Positions 1-8,370 of a stretch of 8,370 nt of DNA are shown piece by piece; position 1 is the stretch's first letter, and every line of letters begins with the position of its first letter. The notes beneath the pieces were generated by a model, which ran no database searches, was not told where the DNA came from, and was given only the letters and a program-made list of their open reading frames with translations. The stretch lies in assembly GCA_013821865.1 (NCBI GenBank), contig PNJM01000105.1, positions 1-8,370 of the forward strand. Reading direction: 5' to 3'. A program made the position numbers and the translations under genes. This stretch comes from Rhodocyclaceae bacterium (GTDB lineage Bacteria; Pseudomonadota; Gammaproteobacteria; Burkholderiales; Rhodocyclaceae).

Positions 1-2
1 AT

Positions 3-461
3 CTCAGCCTGGAGGAACTGCTGCGCCAGGCCGAACTGAAGGCGGACGAGCACCACGATGCCTGGCTGCGCGCCAAGGCCGAGACCGAAAACCTGCGCCG
101 CCGCGCCCAGGAAGACATCGGCAAGGCACACAAGTACGCCGCCGAGAAGTTCGCCCAGGAGATGCTGCCGGTGAAGGACAGCCTCGAAGCCGCCCTCGCC
201 GCAGAGAGTCCCGGCGTCGAGAACCTCCGGAGCGGCGTCGAACTGACGCTCAGGCAGTTGGCCGCCGCCTTCGAGAAATCCGGTCTGGCCGAGATCAACC
301 CGGCCGGCGAGAAGTTCGACCCGCACAGGCACCAGGCCATCAGCACGCTGGAGGCCGAAGGCGAGCCGAACCGGGTGCTGACCGTGCTGCAGAAGGGCTA
401 TGCCCTGCACGAGAGGGTGATCCGGCCGGCGCTGGTCGTCGTTTCCAAAGCCAAAGGCTGA
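3..461 (+). CDS. grpE: GrpE nucleotide exchange factor (5' end outside window)
   Basis: GrpE is the cytoplasmic exchange factor that releases ADP from DnaK and so drives the Hsp70 cycle. The reading frame is open from base 3 and ends in TGA at 459-461, giving 152 visible residues; since GrpE proteins are usually about 170-200 residues, perhaps 20-50 N-terminal residues lie upstream. The first ~85 visible residues are charged, Ala/Glu/Lys/Arg-rich and helical, as in the long dimerising GrpE coiled coil, and include LRRRAQEDI. The C-terminal part has the beta-domain signatures FDPHRHQAI and [16 protein letters not shown], the family's most conserved segment. The ATG at 162 is an internal methionine, not the start, because the homologous helical sequence continues upstream in frame. 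It is followed after 94 bases by dnaK, the usual grpE-dnaK-dnaJ order. Identification is firm; only the start is unknown. Confidence 0.96.
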   Translation, partial: LSLEELLRQAELKADEHHDAWLRAKAETENLRRRAQEDIGKAHKYAAEKFAQEMLPVKDSLEAALAAESPGVENLRSGVELTLRQLAAAFEKSGLAEINPAGEKFDPHRHQAISTLEAEGEPNRVLTVLQKGYALHERVIRPALVVVSKAKG

Positions 462-467
462 CAGCGG

Positions 468-495
468 CTTGAAATGGGCGCATAAAACCCCATAT
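468..495 (+). promoter_or_regulatory. Sigma-32 (RpoH) heat-shock promoter for dnaK
   Basis: CTTGAAA at 468-474 and CCCCATAT at 488-495 are separated by 13 bases. Both match the known sigma-32 consensus (CTTGAAA and CCCCATnT, spacer about 13-17) at every defined position. It starts 7 bases after the grpE stop and would initiate near base 502, leaving a leader of about 55 bases before the dnaK ATG. No CIRCE/HrcA-type inverted repeat is seen in this gap. The inference is that dnaK (and perhaps dnaJ) can be induced by heat independently of transcription coming through grpE. Confidence 0.85.
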
Positions 496-555
496 CGAAC
501 ACAGGCTTAATTGCCGCGGAGTGGAAGAGCGGCATCAACAAATCAAGGAAGAATC

Positions 556-2487
<1,932 letters not shown>

Positions 2488-2489
2488 AC

Positions 2490-2510
2490 CGGACGCTTAG
2501 GCGCCGTTTT
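2490..2510 (+). terminator. Small terminator-like hairpin after dnaK
   Basis: Beginning 3 bases after the dnaK stop, CCGG-A-CGC (2489-2496) faces GCGCCG (2501-2506) across a TTAG loop. Six base pairs form between 2490-2496 and 2501-2506 if A2493 is bulged, and TTTT (2507-2510) follows directly. The stem is short and bulged, so at most a leaky intrinsic terminator is expected. dnaJ lies only 79 bases further on and is normally co-transcribed, so the element may set the dnaK:dnaJ ratio rather than end the operon. Confidence 0.35.
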
Positions 2511-2514
2511 AACT

Positions 2515-2559
2515 GGCCGAGTTCAAGCCGGCGCGCAAGCGCGGCTTAACTCGGCCTTT
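2515..2559 (+). terminator. Strong intercistronic hairpin between dnaK and dnaJ
   Basis: The left arm GGCCGAGTT (2515-2523) pairs with AACTCGGCC (2548-2556), AAGCCG (2525-2530) with CGGCTT (2542-2547), and CGC (2532-2534) with GCG (2539-2541). The loop is GCAA, a GNRA-class tetraloop. This gives 18 pairs with only C2524 and G2531 bulged. Only TTT (2557-2559) follows, so it is a poor intrinsic terminator. A role as partial attenuator, RNase processing site or 3'-end stabiliser for the dnaK message is more likely. The structure is read directly from the sequence; the function is inferred. Confidence 0.6.
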
Positions 2560-2588
2560 GCACGACAAAGCCCAGCCGGTAAGTAGAC

Positions 2589-3719
<1,131 letters not shown>

Positions 3720-3721
3720 CC

Positions 3722-3741
3722 GAAGCGACGGCCGGCGCTTC
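3722..3741 (+). terminator. Hairpin just after dnaJ, possible weak terminator
   Basis: GAAGCG (3722-3727) and CGCTTC (3736-3741) form a perfect 6-bp stem around an 8-base GC-rich loop, beginning 3 bases past the dnaJ stop. The following bases (TGGTATTCTT) are only moderately T-rich, so termination would be incomplete. The next gene starts 41 bases beyond the hairpin with no convincing promoter between, which makes read-through from dnaJ plausible. Confidence 0.35.
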
Positions 3742-3781
3742 TGGTATTCTTCAGGCTTGTAGCATTTTGCCGGAGGAACCC

Positions 3782-4918
3782 ATGAAGAAGCGCTTCCTTG
3801 CCCCGCTCGCCTGCATTTGCCTCGCCTTTAGCCAGGGATCACTCGCCGCCGAAACCGGCGTCAGCGACACAACCATCCTGATCGGCCAGTCTGCGGCCTT
3901 CTCCGGTCCCGCCCAGGAGCTCGGCCTGGAAATGCGGCAAGGTGCAAAGCTGCATTTCGATGCGGTCAACGCCCAGGGCGGCATCCATGGCCGCAAGATC
4001 GAACTGCGCACCCTCGACGATGGCTACGAGCCGGACCGCGCTGCCGCCAACACGAAGAAGCTGATCGGCGAGGACAGGGTCTTCGCCCTCTTCGGCTACG
4101 TCGGCACGCCGACCAGCCAGGCCGCCCTGCCGATTTTCACCGAGGCCAAGGTTCCCTTCATCGGCGCTTTCACCGGCGCGCAGCTTCTGCGCGACCCTTT
4201 CAACCATTACATCTTCAACGTGCGGGCCAGCTATTTCGACGAAACCGAGAAGATCGTCGAGCAGCTGGTGTCGCTCGGTTCAAAAAGCATTTCCGTTTTC
4301 TACCAGAACGACGCCTACGGCAAGGCGGGCCTCGCCGGCGTGGAGCGCGCCCTTGCCAGGCGCAACATGAAAATCGCCGCGACCGCCACGGTGGAACGCA
4401 ACACGGTGGACGTCGCTGCCGCAGCCAAGACCATCAATGCGACCAAACCTGATGCAGTCGTCATGGTCAGTGCCTACAAGTCGGTGGCAGCGTTCGTCAA
4501 GGAAATGAAGAAAGCCGGCAGCACCACCCAGTTCCATAACGTGTCCTTTGTCGGCAGCAGGCCACTGGCGAAGGAACTCGGGGAAGAGGGCATCGGCGTT
4601 GCCGTGTCGCAGGTAGTGCCCTTCCCCTGGAGCGCCAGCGCGCCGATAGTGAAGGAGTACCAGCGCCTTATGAACGCGAGCGGCGCGAAGGAATATTCCT
4701 TTACCTCCCTCGAAGGCTTCATCGCGGCCAAAATACTCGTCGAGGGCCTGAAGCGCGCCGGCAAGGACCTCACTCGCGAGAAACTGATCACCGCCCTGGA
4801 AACCATGAGCAATATCGACGTCGGCGGCTTCCAGGTCGGCTTCTCGCCCAGAAACCACAACGCTTCGACCTACGTCGATCTGACCATGATCGGCAAGACC
4901 GGACAGTTCGTGCGCTAA
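3782..4918 (+). CDS. Periplasmic substrate-binding protein, LivK-like (type I fold), copy 1
   Basis: This is a 378-residue secreted binding protein of the branched-chain amino acid ABC-transporter family (Peripla_BP_6 / LivK-like). Its expected role is to capture a small ligand, probably amino-acid-like, in the periplasm. The N-terminus MKKRFLAPLACICLAF looks like a Sec signal peptide with cleavage near SLA|AE (after residue 22 or 23); the cysteines at 11 and 13 do not form a convincing lipobox. Family features include ILIGQSAAFSGP (32-43), GGIHGRK (66-72), TLDDGYEP (77-84), FGYVGTPTS (104-112) and a C-terminal FIAAKILVEGLKRAGKDLT segment. The ATG at 3782 has an ideal GGAGGAA site at 3772-3778; longer open sequence upstream in this frame overlaps dnaJ and is not coding. 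It begins 62 bases after dnaJ. No permease or ATPase gene lies nearby, so the ligand and partner transporter are unknown. It is a paralogue of the next gene. Confidence 0.88.
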   Translation: MKKRFLAPLACICLAFSQGSLAAETGVSDTTILIGQSAAFSGPAQELGLEMRQGAKLHFDAVNAQGGIHGRKIELRTLDDGYEPDRAAANTKKLIGEDRVFALFGYVGTPTSQAALPIFTEAKVPFIGAFTGAQLLRDPFNHYIFNVRASYFDETEKIVEQLVSLGSKSISVFYQNDAYGKAGLAGVERALARRNMKIAATATVERNTVDVAAAAKTINATKPDAVVMVSAYKSVAAFVKEMKKAGSTTQFHNVSFVGSRPLAKELGEEGIGVAVSQVVPFPWSASAPIVKEYQRLMNASGAKEYSFTSLEGFIAAKILVEGLKRAGKDLTREKLITALETMSNIDVGGFQVGFSPRNHNASTYVDLTMIGKTGQFVR

Positions 4919-4926
4919 CCCCCTCC

Positions 4927-4965
4927 CCGCCCGGCAATCCGCCGGGCGGACACGGCTCCTCTTTT
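4927..4965 (+). terminator. Probable terminator after binding-protein copy 1
   Basis: CCGCCCGGC (4927-4935) and GCCGGGCGG (4941-4949) are exact reverse complements around an AATCC loop, beginning 8 bases after the stop codon. The run of five T's (4962-4966) lies about 12 bases beyond the stem rather than directly next to it, within a pyrimidine-only stretch. The hairpin is very stable but the geometry is not the classic intrinsic form, so it may be an RNA 3'-end stabiliser or act with the displaced U-rich tract. Confidence 0.5.
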
Positions 4966-5047
4966 TCTTCCTTTTCCTTCGGGCCGGCCAAGTGCCGACC
5001 CGGCTTCCGCCTTTCCGGCACCCCGTCTCCATTTTGCTGGCAGGGTA

Positions 5048-5053
5048 TATAAT
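5048..5053 (+). promoter_or_regulatory. Candidate -10 box (TATAAT) upstream of copy 2
   Basis: An exact TATAAT sits at the left edge of the AT-rich island. At 16-18 bases upstream no good -35 hexamer is present (best is TCTCCA, 3 of 6 matches at 16 bases), and there is no TGn extension. If used, it would give a leader of about 215 bases before the ATG at 5274. An activator would probably be needed. The exact hexamer is seen; its promoter role is a guess. Confidence 0.3.
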
Positions 5054-5273
5054 CGGTCTTACAAATATTACGATTTTGTTGGTATGTTTTACATTATTCG
5101 TGTCATAAGACGCGGGTAATGCATGGCCAGACGCAAGCCGCTGCCTCCTGCCACGATACGCTTTATTGTTTCATGACAGCCACATCGGTATCGCGTTAAC
5201 CCCGGCGCAAATCAGGCTCCTTCACCACGGATGCGACTGAACGACAAATCCACTTCACCATTGGAGGTCAGGC

Positions 5274-6407
5274 ATGAGAACAGCTTTCCTGCGGCTTTGT
5301 GTCCTATTGCTTCCTTTATTCATGTCGGCCGTGGCGCGGGCCGAACCGGGTGTCGGCGGCGGCTCGATCCAGATCGGCCAGTCAGTCGTGCTGTCGGGCC
5401 CGCTGGCGGAGAACGGCGTCAATTACACGAACGGCATCAAGCTTCATCTCGACCAGATCAACGCCAGGGGCGGGGTGCATGGGCGCAAAATCAGCCTGAC
5501 GACACTCGACGACGCCTATGACCCCAAGCGAGCGGTGCAGAACACGCAAAAACTGATCGACGAGGACAAGGTCTTCGCACTGTTCGGCTATGCCGGCACC
5601 GGCGCGGCCATGGCGGTATTGCCGCTGGTGGAAAAAGCGCAGATACCTTTTATTGCACCATACTCCGGAGCTGATGTGCTGCGCCAGCCGAACCACTGGC
5701 TGTTCCACGTCCGCGCCAGCTACGGCGACGAGATGTTGAAAATGGTCGAACAACTCGTCACCGTCGGCGTGAAGGACATCGCCGTCACCTATCAGGACGA
5801 CAATTTCGGCAAGGCTGGGCTGAAGAGCGCCGAGGAGGTGCTGGCCAGATTCAAGCTCAAGGCCGTGGCTACGGCCCCCATCGATACCACCAGCTTCGAC
5901 GGCAAAAAGCCCGCTGAAGCGATTGCCAAGGCGAAACCCGGGGCGATCATCATGGCCACCGCGGGCAAGGCCTCGGTCGCTTTCATCAGGGAATACCTGA
6001 AAACCGGCCAGCGGCCGCAGTTCTTCGGCCTCTCGGTGGTCAGCGCCACGCAGTTGCGCAAGGAACTCGGGGCGGACGCGGCCGGCATGGGCATCGCCCA
6101 AGTCGTACCCTCGCCCTGGAGCAGCAAGTACGCGGTGGTGCGCCAGTACCGCGAGGCGCTGGCCAAGGCCGGACAACAGGAACCGCATCACGCCGGACTG
6201 GAGGGCTATATCGCAGCGAAGGTGCTGGTGGAGGGATTGAAGCGCGCCGGCAAGGATCTGACGCGCGAGAGGCTGATCACCGCCATGGAAAGCATGCGCA
6301 ACATGGATCTCGGGGATTTCGTCATAGACTATTCCCCTCAGAAGCACGCCGGCTCGGGTTACGTGGACCTGTCCATCATCCTCAGGAGCGGCCAGTTCGC
6401 GCAGTAG
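5274..6407 (+). CDS. Periplasmic substrate-binding protein, LivK-like (type I fold), copy 2
   Basis: This is a 377-residue secreted binding protein of the same family as the gene at 3782-4918, roughly half identical to it by eye. The two align without gaps through at least residue 112 and share LVEGLKRAGKDLTRE-type sequence near the C-terminus. The signal peptide MRTAFLRLCVLLLPLFMSAV ends with an ARA|EP cleavage site after residue 23. Family motifs include IQIGQSVVLSGP (32-43), GGVHGRK (66-72), TLDDAYDP (77-84) and FGYAGTGAA (104-112). The last differs from TPTS in copy 1 at a loop that usually contacts the ligand, so the two may bind different molecules. The ATG at 5274 follows a strong GGAGGT site (5263-5268). 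It has a long upstream region of its own and converges on cysS. No transporter membrane or ATPase genes are in the window; ligand unknown. Confidence 0.88.
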   Translation: MRTAFLRLCVLLLPLFMSAVARAEPGVGGGSIQIGQSVVLSGPLAENGVNYTNGIKLHLDQINARGGVHGRKISLTTLDDAYDPKRAVQNTQKLIDEDKVFALFGYAGTGAAMAVLPLVEKAQIPFIAPYSGADVLRQPNHWLFHVRASYGDEMLKMVEQLVTVGVKDIAVTYQDDNFGKAGLKSAEEVLARFKLKAVATAPIDTTSFDGKKPAEAIAKAKPGAIIMATAGKASVAFIREYLKTGQRPQFFGLSVVSATQLRKELGADAAGMGIAQVVPSPWSSKYAVVRQYREALAKAGQQEPHHAGLEGYIAAKVLVEGLKRAGKDLTRERLITAMESMRNMDLGDFVIDYSPQKHAGSGYVDLSIILRSGQFAQ

Positions 6408-6408
6408 A

Positions 6409-6434
6409 AAAAAGGGGCGGCCAAGCCTCTTTTT
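6409..6434. terminator. Bidirectional terminator between convergent binding-protein gene and cysS
   Basis: AAAAAGGGGC (6409-6418) pairs with GCCTCTTTTT (6425-6434) around the loop GGCCAA, a 10-bp stem with one G-U pair on the + strand RNA. The T-run serves the + strand transcript and the A-run (read as T's on the opposite strand) serves cysS from the other side, where the G-U position becomes an A-C mismatch. It starts 2 bases after one stop codon and ends 10 bases before the other, filling almost the whole 36-base gap. Confidence 0.85.
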
Positions 6435-6443
6435 ATTCTCGCC

Positions 6444-7835
6444 TCAGGCGCGCCGCCACTCGGTGAGGCCACCCGGCTTGTCTTCGAGCACGATACCTGC
6501 GGCGAGCAATTCGGCGCGGATGCGGTCGGCCTCGGCGAAATCCCTGGCTTTCTTCGCCGCGACACGCGCCGCGATGCGTGCCTCGATCGCCGCGCCATCC
6601 AGCCCCGCCAAGGCGTCGGCCGCCGGCGCCGCCTGCAGGTAGGCCACCGGATCGCGCTCCAGCAGTCCCAGAACGCCCGCCAAGGCCTTCAACAGACCGG
6701 CCGCCTGCGCGGCACCAGTCCTGTTCGTCTCGTTGGCGAGTTCGAACAGCACGGCGATGGCTTCCGGCGTGTTGAAGTCATCGTCCATCGCCACGCGGAA
6801 TTTCGCCGCATGCGGCTCGTCCCAGTCGATTTTCGCCGCCCCGGGCGTAACGCCTTTCAGCGCGGTGTAAAGCCGCGTCAGCGCCCCGCGTGCGTCGTCG
6901 AGGTGCGCGTCCGAGTAGTTGAGCGGGCTGCGGTAGTGGGCGCGCAGGATGAAGAAGCGCACCACCTCGGCATCGTACTGCTTCAGCACTTCGCGGATGG
7001 TGAAGAAGTTGCCCAGCGACTTCGACATCTTCTCGTCGTCTATGCGGACGAAGCCGTTGTGCATCCAGTAGTTGACGAAGCTGCAGCCGTGCGCGCCCTC
7101 GCTTTGGGCAATCTCGTTCTCGTGGTGCGGGAACTGCAGGTCCTGGCCGCCGCCGTGGATGTCGAAGTGAGGCCCGAGCAGTTCGGAACTCATGGCCGAG
7201 CATTCGATGTGCCAGCCGGGGCGGCCGCGGCCCCAGGGCGATTCCCACTTGGCCTCGTCGGGCTCCTCGGGTTTGGCATGCTTCCACAGCACGAAATCGA
7301 GCGGATCGTTCTTGCCCTCGGCCACCTCGACGCGCTCTCCGGCGCGGAGGTCCTCCAGCGTCTTGCCGGAGAGCCGTCCGTAACCGGGAAACTTGCGCAC
7401 CGCATAGCAGACATCCTGCGTCGCGGAGCGGTAGGCGTAGCCATTCTTCTCCAGTGCCGAGATCAGGCGCCGCATGGCCGGCACGTACCGGGTTGCGCGC
7501 GGCTCATGGTCGGGCCTGAGCACGCCGAGCGCGGCGGCGTCTTCGTTCAGATAGGCGATATAGCGGTCGGTCAGCGCCTGGATCGACTCGCCGTTCTCCT
7601 GGGCGCGGCGGATGATCTTGTCGTCGATGTCGGTGATGTTGCGCACGTACACGACGCGGTAGCCGGAGGCGCGCAGCCAGCGCGCCACCATGTCGAACAC
7701 CACCAGCACGCGGGCATGGCCGAGGTGGCAGTAGTCGTACACCGTCATGCCGCAGACATACATGCGCACCAGGCCGGGCTCGATCGGGGCAAAGACCTGC
7801 TTGTCGCGCGCCAGCGTATTGTGGATTTTCAGCAT
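6444..7835 (-). CDS. cysS: Cysteinyl-tRNA synthetase
   Basis: CysRS is the cytoplasmic class I synthetase that charges tRNA-Cys with cysteine using ATP. At 463 residues it closely matches E. coli CysRS (461). The Rossmann catalytic domain has the HIGH-type motif HLGH at 37-40 and KMSKS at 269-273. The four zinc ligands that select cysteine are present: Cys28, Cys212, His237 and Glu241 (E. coli 28, 209, 234, 238). [10 protein letters not shown] (66-75), [18 protein letters not shown] (204-221) and [11 protein letters not shown] (223-233) are highly conserved family sequence. The C-terminal helical domain ends with a [12 protein letters not shown] tail as in homologues. The start at 7835 gives MLKIHNTL, which aligns with the E. 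coli N-terminus. No good Shine-Dalgarno is visible just upstream (CGCCCTGCCA). It is transcribed toward the binding-protein gene and diverges from the TPR gene. Confidence 0.99.
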   Translation of the reverse strand: MLKIHNTLARDKQVFAPIEPGLVRMYVCGMTVYDYCHLGHARVLVVFDMVARWLRASGYRVVYVRNITDIDDKIIRRAQENGESIQALTDRYIAYLNEDAAALGVLRPDHEPRATRYVPAMRRLISALEKNGYAYRSATQDVCYAVRKFPGYGRLSGKTLEDLRAGERVEVAEGKNDPLDFVLWKHAKPEEPDEAKWESPWGRGRPGWHIECSAMSSELLGPHFDIHGGGQDLQFPHHENEIAQSEGAHGCSFVNYWMHNGFVRIDDEKMSKSLGNFFTIREVLKQYDAEVVRFFILRAHYRSPLNYSDAHLDDARGALTRLYTALKGVTPGAAKIDWDEPHAAKFRVAMDDDFNTPEAIAVLFELANETNRTGAAQAAGLLKALAGVLGLLERDPVAYLQAAPAADALAGLDGAAIEARIAARVAAKKARDFAEADRIRAELLAAGIVLEDKPGGLTEWRRA

Positions 7836-7901
7836 TGGCAGGGCGTGAGAATGGCGGGGGAGGTAAAAGCGGGCGAAGTCGGGCGCGGGCGGCCACTAAA
7901 T

Positions 7902-7929
7902 ACGGCGAATATTGTTGATTTGTCGCCGT
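7902..7929. promoter_or_regulatory. Operator-like dyad in the cysS/TPR divergent region
   Basis: ACGGCGA (7902-7908) and TCGCCGT (7923-7929) are perfect 7-base inverted repeats separated by 14 AT-rich bases. Their centres are 21 bases apart, about two helical turns, which suits a dimeric regulator. The dyad spans the -35 region of the promoter proposed for the TPR gene. It could regulate either divergent gene, or be chance in GC-rich DNA; the regulator is unknown. Confidence 0.35.
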
Positions 7930-7941
7930 TCTTGCTAGAAT
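7915..7941 (+). promoter_or_regulatory. Extended -10 promoter for the TPR gene
   Basis: TAGAAT (7936-7941, 5 of 6 matches to TATAAT) is preceded by TGC, making an extended -10 element (7933-7941). A partial -35, TTGATT (7915-7920, 4 of 6), lies at a short 15-base spacing, tolerable for an extended -10 promoter. Transcription would begin near 7948, leaving about 33 bases before the ATG at 7981. That supports this start over the in-frame ATG at 7957. Confidence 0.5.
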
Positions 7942-7980
7942 GCCGAGTCGTTCAAAATGCCTTCGGCGCAGTATAGCATA

Positions 7981-8370
7981 ATGACCCCATCCCGCTTTTC
8001 CGCCCTCGCCGCCCTGCTCCTCGCGTCTGCTCTCGTTATCATGCCGGCTACGGCCCGTGCCGACGCCTTGCAGGAAGCCAGCCGCCTCTTCAAGCAAGGG
8101 CAGTTCGGCCCGGCTCTGGAAAAGACCGAATTGGCACTGGCCGCCAAGCCGCGCGACGCCCAGGCACGCTTCCTCAAGGGTCTGATCCTGACGGAAATGA
8201 ACCGCCAGAACGATGCGATCGCCGTCTTCAGCAAGCTGACCGAGGACTACCCGGAGTTGCCCGAGCCGTACAACAATCTGGCGGTGCTCTACGCCCAGCA
8301 GCGCCAGTTCGAAAAGGCCAAGAATGCCCTCGAGATGGCCATCCGCACGCATCCCTCCTACGCCACGGCG
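7981..8370 (+). CDS. Secreted TPR-repeat protein (3' end outside window)
   Basis: The first 130 codons of a protein are visible, in frame to the last base. Residues 1-27 form a Sec signal peptide: basic start MTPSR, a hydrophobic core of Ala/Leu/Val, and an ARA|DA cleavage site. The mature part is built of tetratricopeptide repeats, helical pairs with the usual small and aromatic positions: LQEASRLFKQGQFGPALEKTE, then ARFLKGLILTEMNRQNDAIA, then PYNNLAVLYAQQRQFEKAKN followed by ALEMAIRTHPSYATA. TPRs bind other proteins, so an envelope scaffold or assembly role is likely, but the partner cannot be named. An in-frame ATG at 7957 would lengthen the signal peptide by 8 residues; 7981 gives a better signal peptide and leader length, though neither start has a good ribosome site. 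From memory, genes after cysS-divergent TPR genes in betaproteobacteria are often prolyl isomerases; that lies outside the window. Confidence 0.82.
   Translation, partial: MTPSRFSALAALLLASALVIMPATARADALQEASRLFKQGQFGPALEKTELALAAKPRDAQARFLKGLILTEMNRQNDAIAVFSKLTEDYPELPEPYNNLAVLYAQQRQFEKAKNALEMAIRTHPSYATA

Larger units (their letters stand above)
4919..5273. other. 355-base intergenic region between the two binding-protein genes
   Basis: No gene is supported here. From left to right it holds a perfect 9-bp hairpin (4927-4949), a 25-base pyrimidine-only run (4956-4980), a weak 6-bp inverted repeat (GTGCCG 4992-4997 / CGGCAC 5016-5021), and a markedly AT-rich island at about 5041-5110 in otherwise GC-rich DNA. 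The island contains an exact TATAAT (5048-5053) and an imperfect inverted repeat ACAAAT / ATTTTGT (5061-5066 / 5073-5079). The last 100 bases are mixed in composition and end in the ribosome site of the next gene. The size and composition suggest that the second binding protein has its own regulated promoter. Confidence 0.55.

Noticed and set aside
511..555. TTG start adding 15 residues to DnaK
   Set aside because: The extra residues do not resemble DnaK, overlap the heat-shock promoter leader, and the ATG at 556 has its own ribosome site and the standard N-terminus.
462..555. CIRCE element (HrcA operator) in the dnaK leader
   Set aside because: No TTAGCACTC-N9-GAGTGCTAA-like repeat is present in this gap; regulation here looks sigma-32 based.
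3742..3765. Possible sigma-54 or sigma-70 promoter before copy 1
   Set aside because: No GG/GC pair at sigma-54 spacing, and TAGCAT (3760-3765) has no acceptable -35 at 16-18 bases.
5101..5178. TGTCAT (5101-5106) and ATGACA (5173-5178) as a regulatory inverted repeat
   Set aside because: Only 6 bases per arm, 66 bases apart; expected by chance.
5231..5521. 96-codon + strand open frame overlapping the start of copy 2
   Set aside because: It is out of frame with the binding protein, Arg-rich as expected from a shifted GC-rich gene, and lacks a good ribosome site.
6810..7976. 388-codon + strand open frame opposite cysS
   Set aside because: The antisense strand is an unmistakable complete CysRS; this translation is Val/Ala/His-rich with no family resemblance.

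Overview
The window is ordinary, GC-rich chromosomal DNA from a Gram-negative proteobacterium. The protein sequences of DnaK, DnaJ and CysS look betaproteobacterial, and I would guess the Rhodocyclales or a close relative. That placement rests on protein resemblance recalled by eye, not on a search. There are no phage, insertion-sequence, CRISPR, tRNA or rRNA signatures.

Layout. (1) Bases 1-3719 hold the Hsp70 chaperone operon on the + strand: the 3' part of grpE, then complete dnaK and dnaJ. A textbook sigma-32 (heat-shock) promoter lies between grpE and dnaK, and two hairpins lie between dnaK and dnaJ. (2) Bases 3782-6407 hold two tandem, clearly paralogous genes for secreted type-I periplasmic binding proteins of the branched-chain amino acid (LivK/Peripla_BP_6) family. 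They are separated by a 355-base gap carrying a hairpin, a long pyrimidine run and an AT-rich, promoter-like island. No permease or ATPase gene accompanies them here. (3) A hairpin with A- and T-tracts at 6409-6434 sits between the convergent second binding-protein gene and cysS (cysteinyl-tRNA synthetase, - strand, 6444-7835). (4) A 145-base divergent region separates cysS from a secreted TPR-repeat protein (+ strand, from 7981, cut by the window end). It carries an extended -10 promoter and a dyad symmetry.

How the genes work together. GrpE (nucleotide exchange), DnaK (ATP-dependent folding) and DnaJ (co-chaperone) form one machine, here apparently able to be boosted from an internal heat-shock promoter. 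The binding proteins probably capture small amino-acid-like ligands in the periplasm for transporter subunits encoded elsewhere. The first starts 62 bases after dnaJ and may be read through from the chaperone operon. cysS and the TPR gene are unrelated housekeeping or envelope genes.

I found no convincing undescribed system. The items most worth a second look are the internal sigma-32 promoter, the GNRA-capped hairpin between dnaK and dnaJ, the orphan binding-protein pair with a diverged ligand-site loop, and the operator-like dyad in front of the TPR gene.
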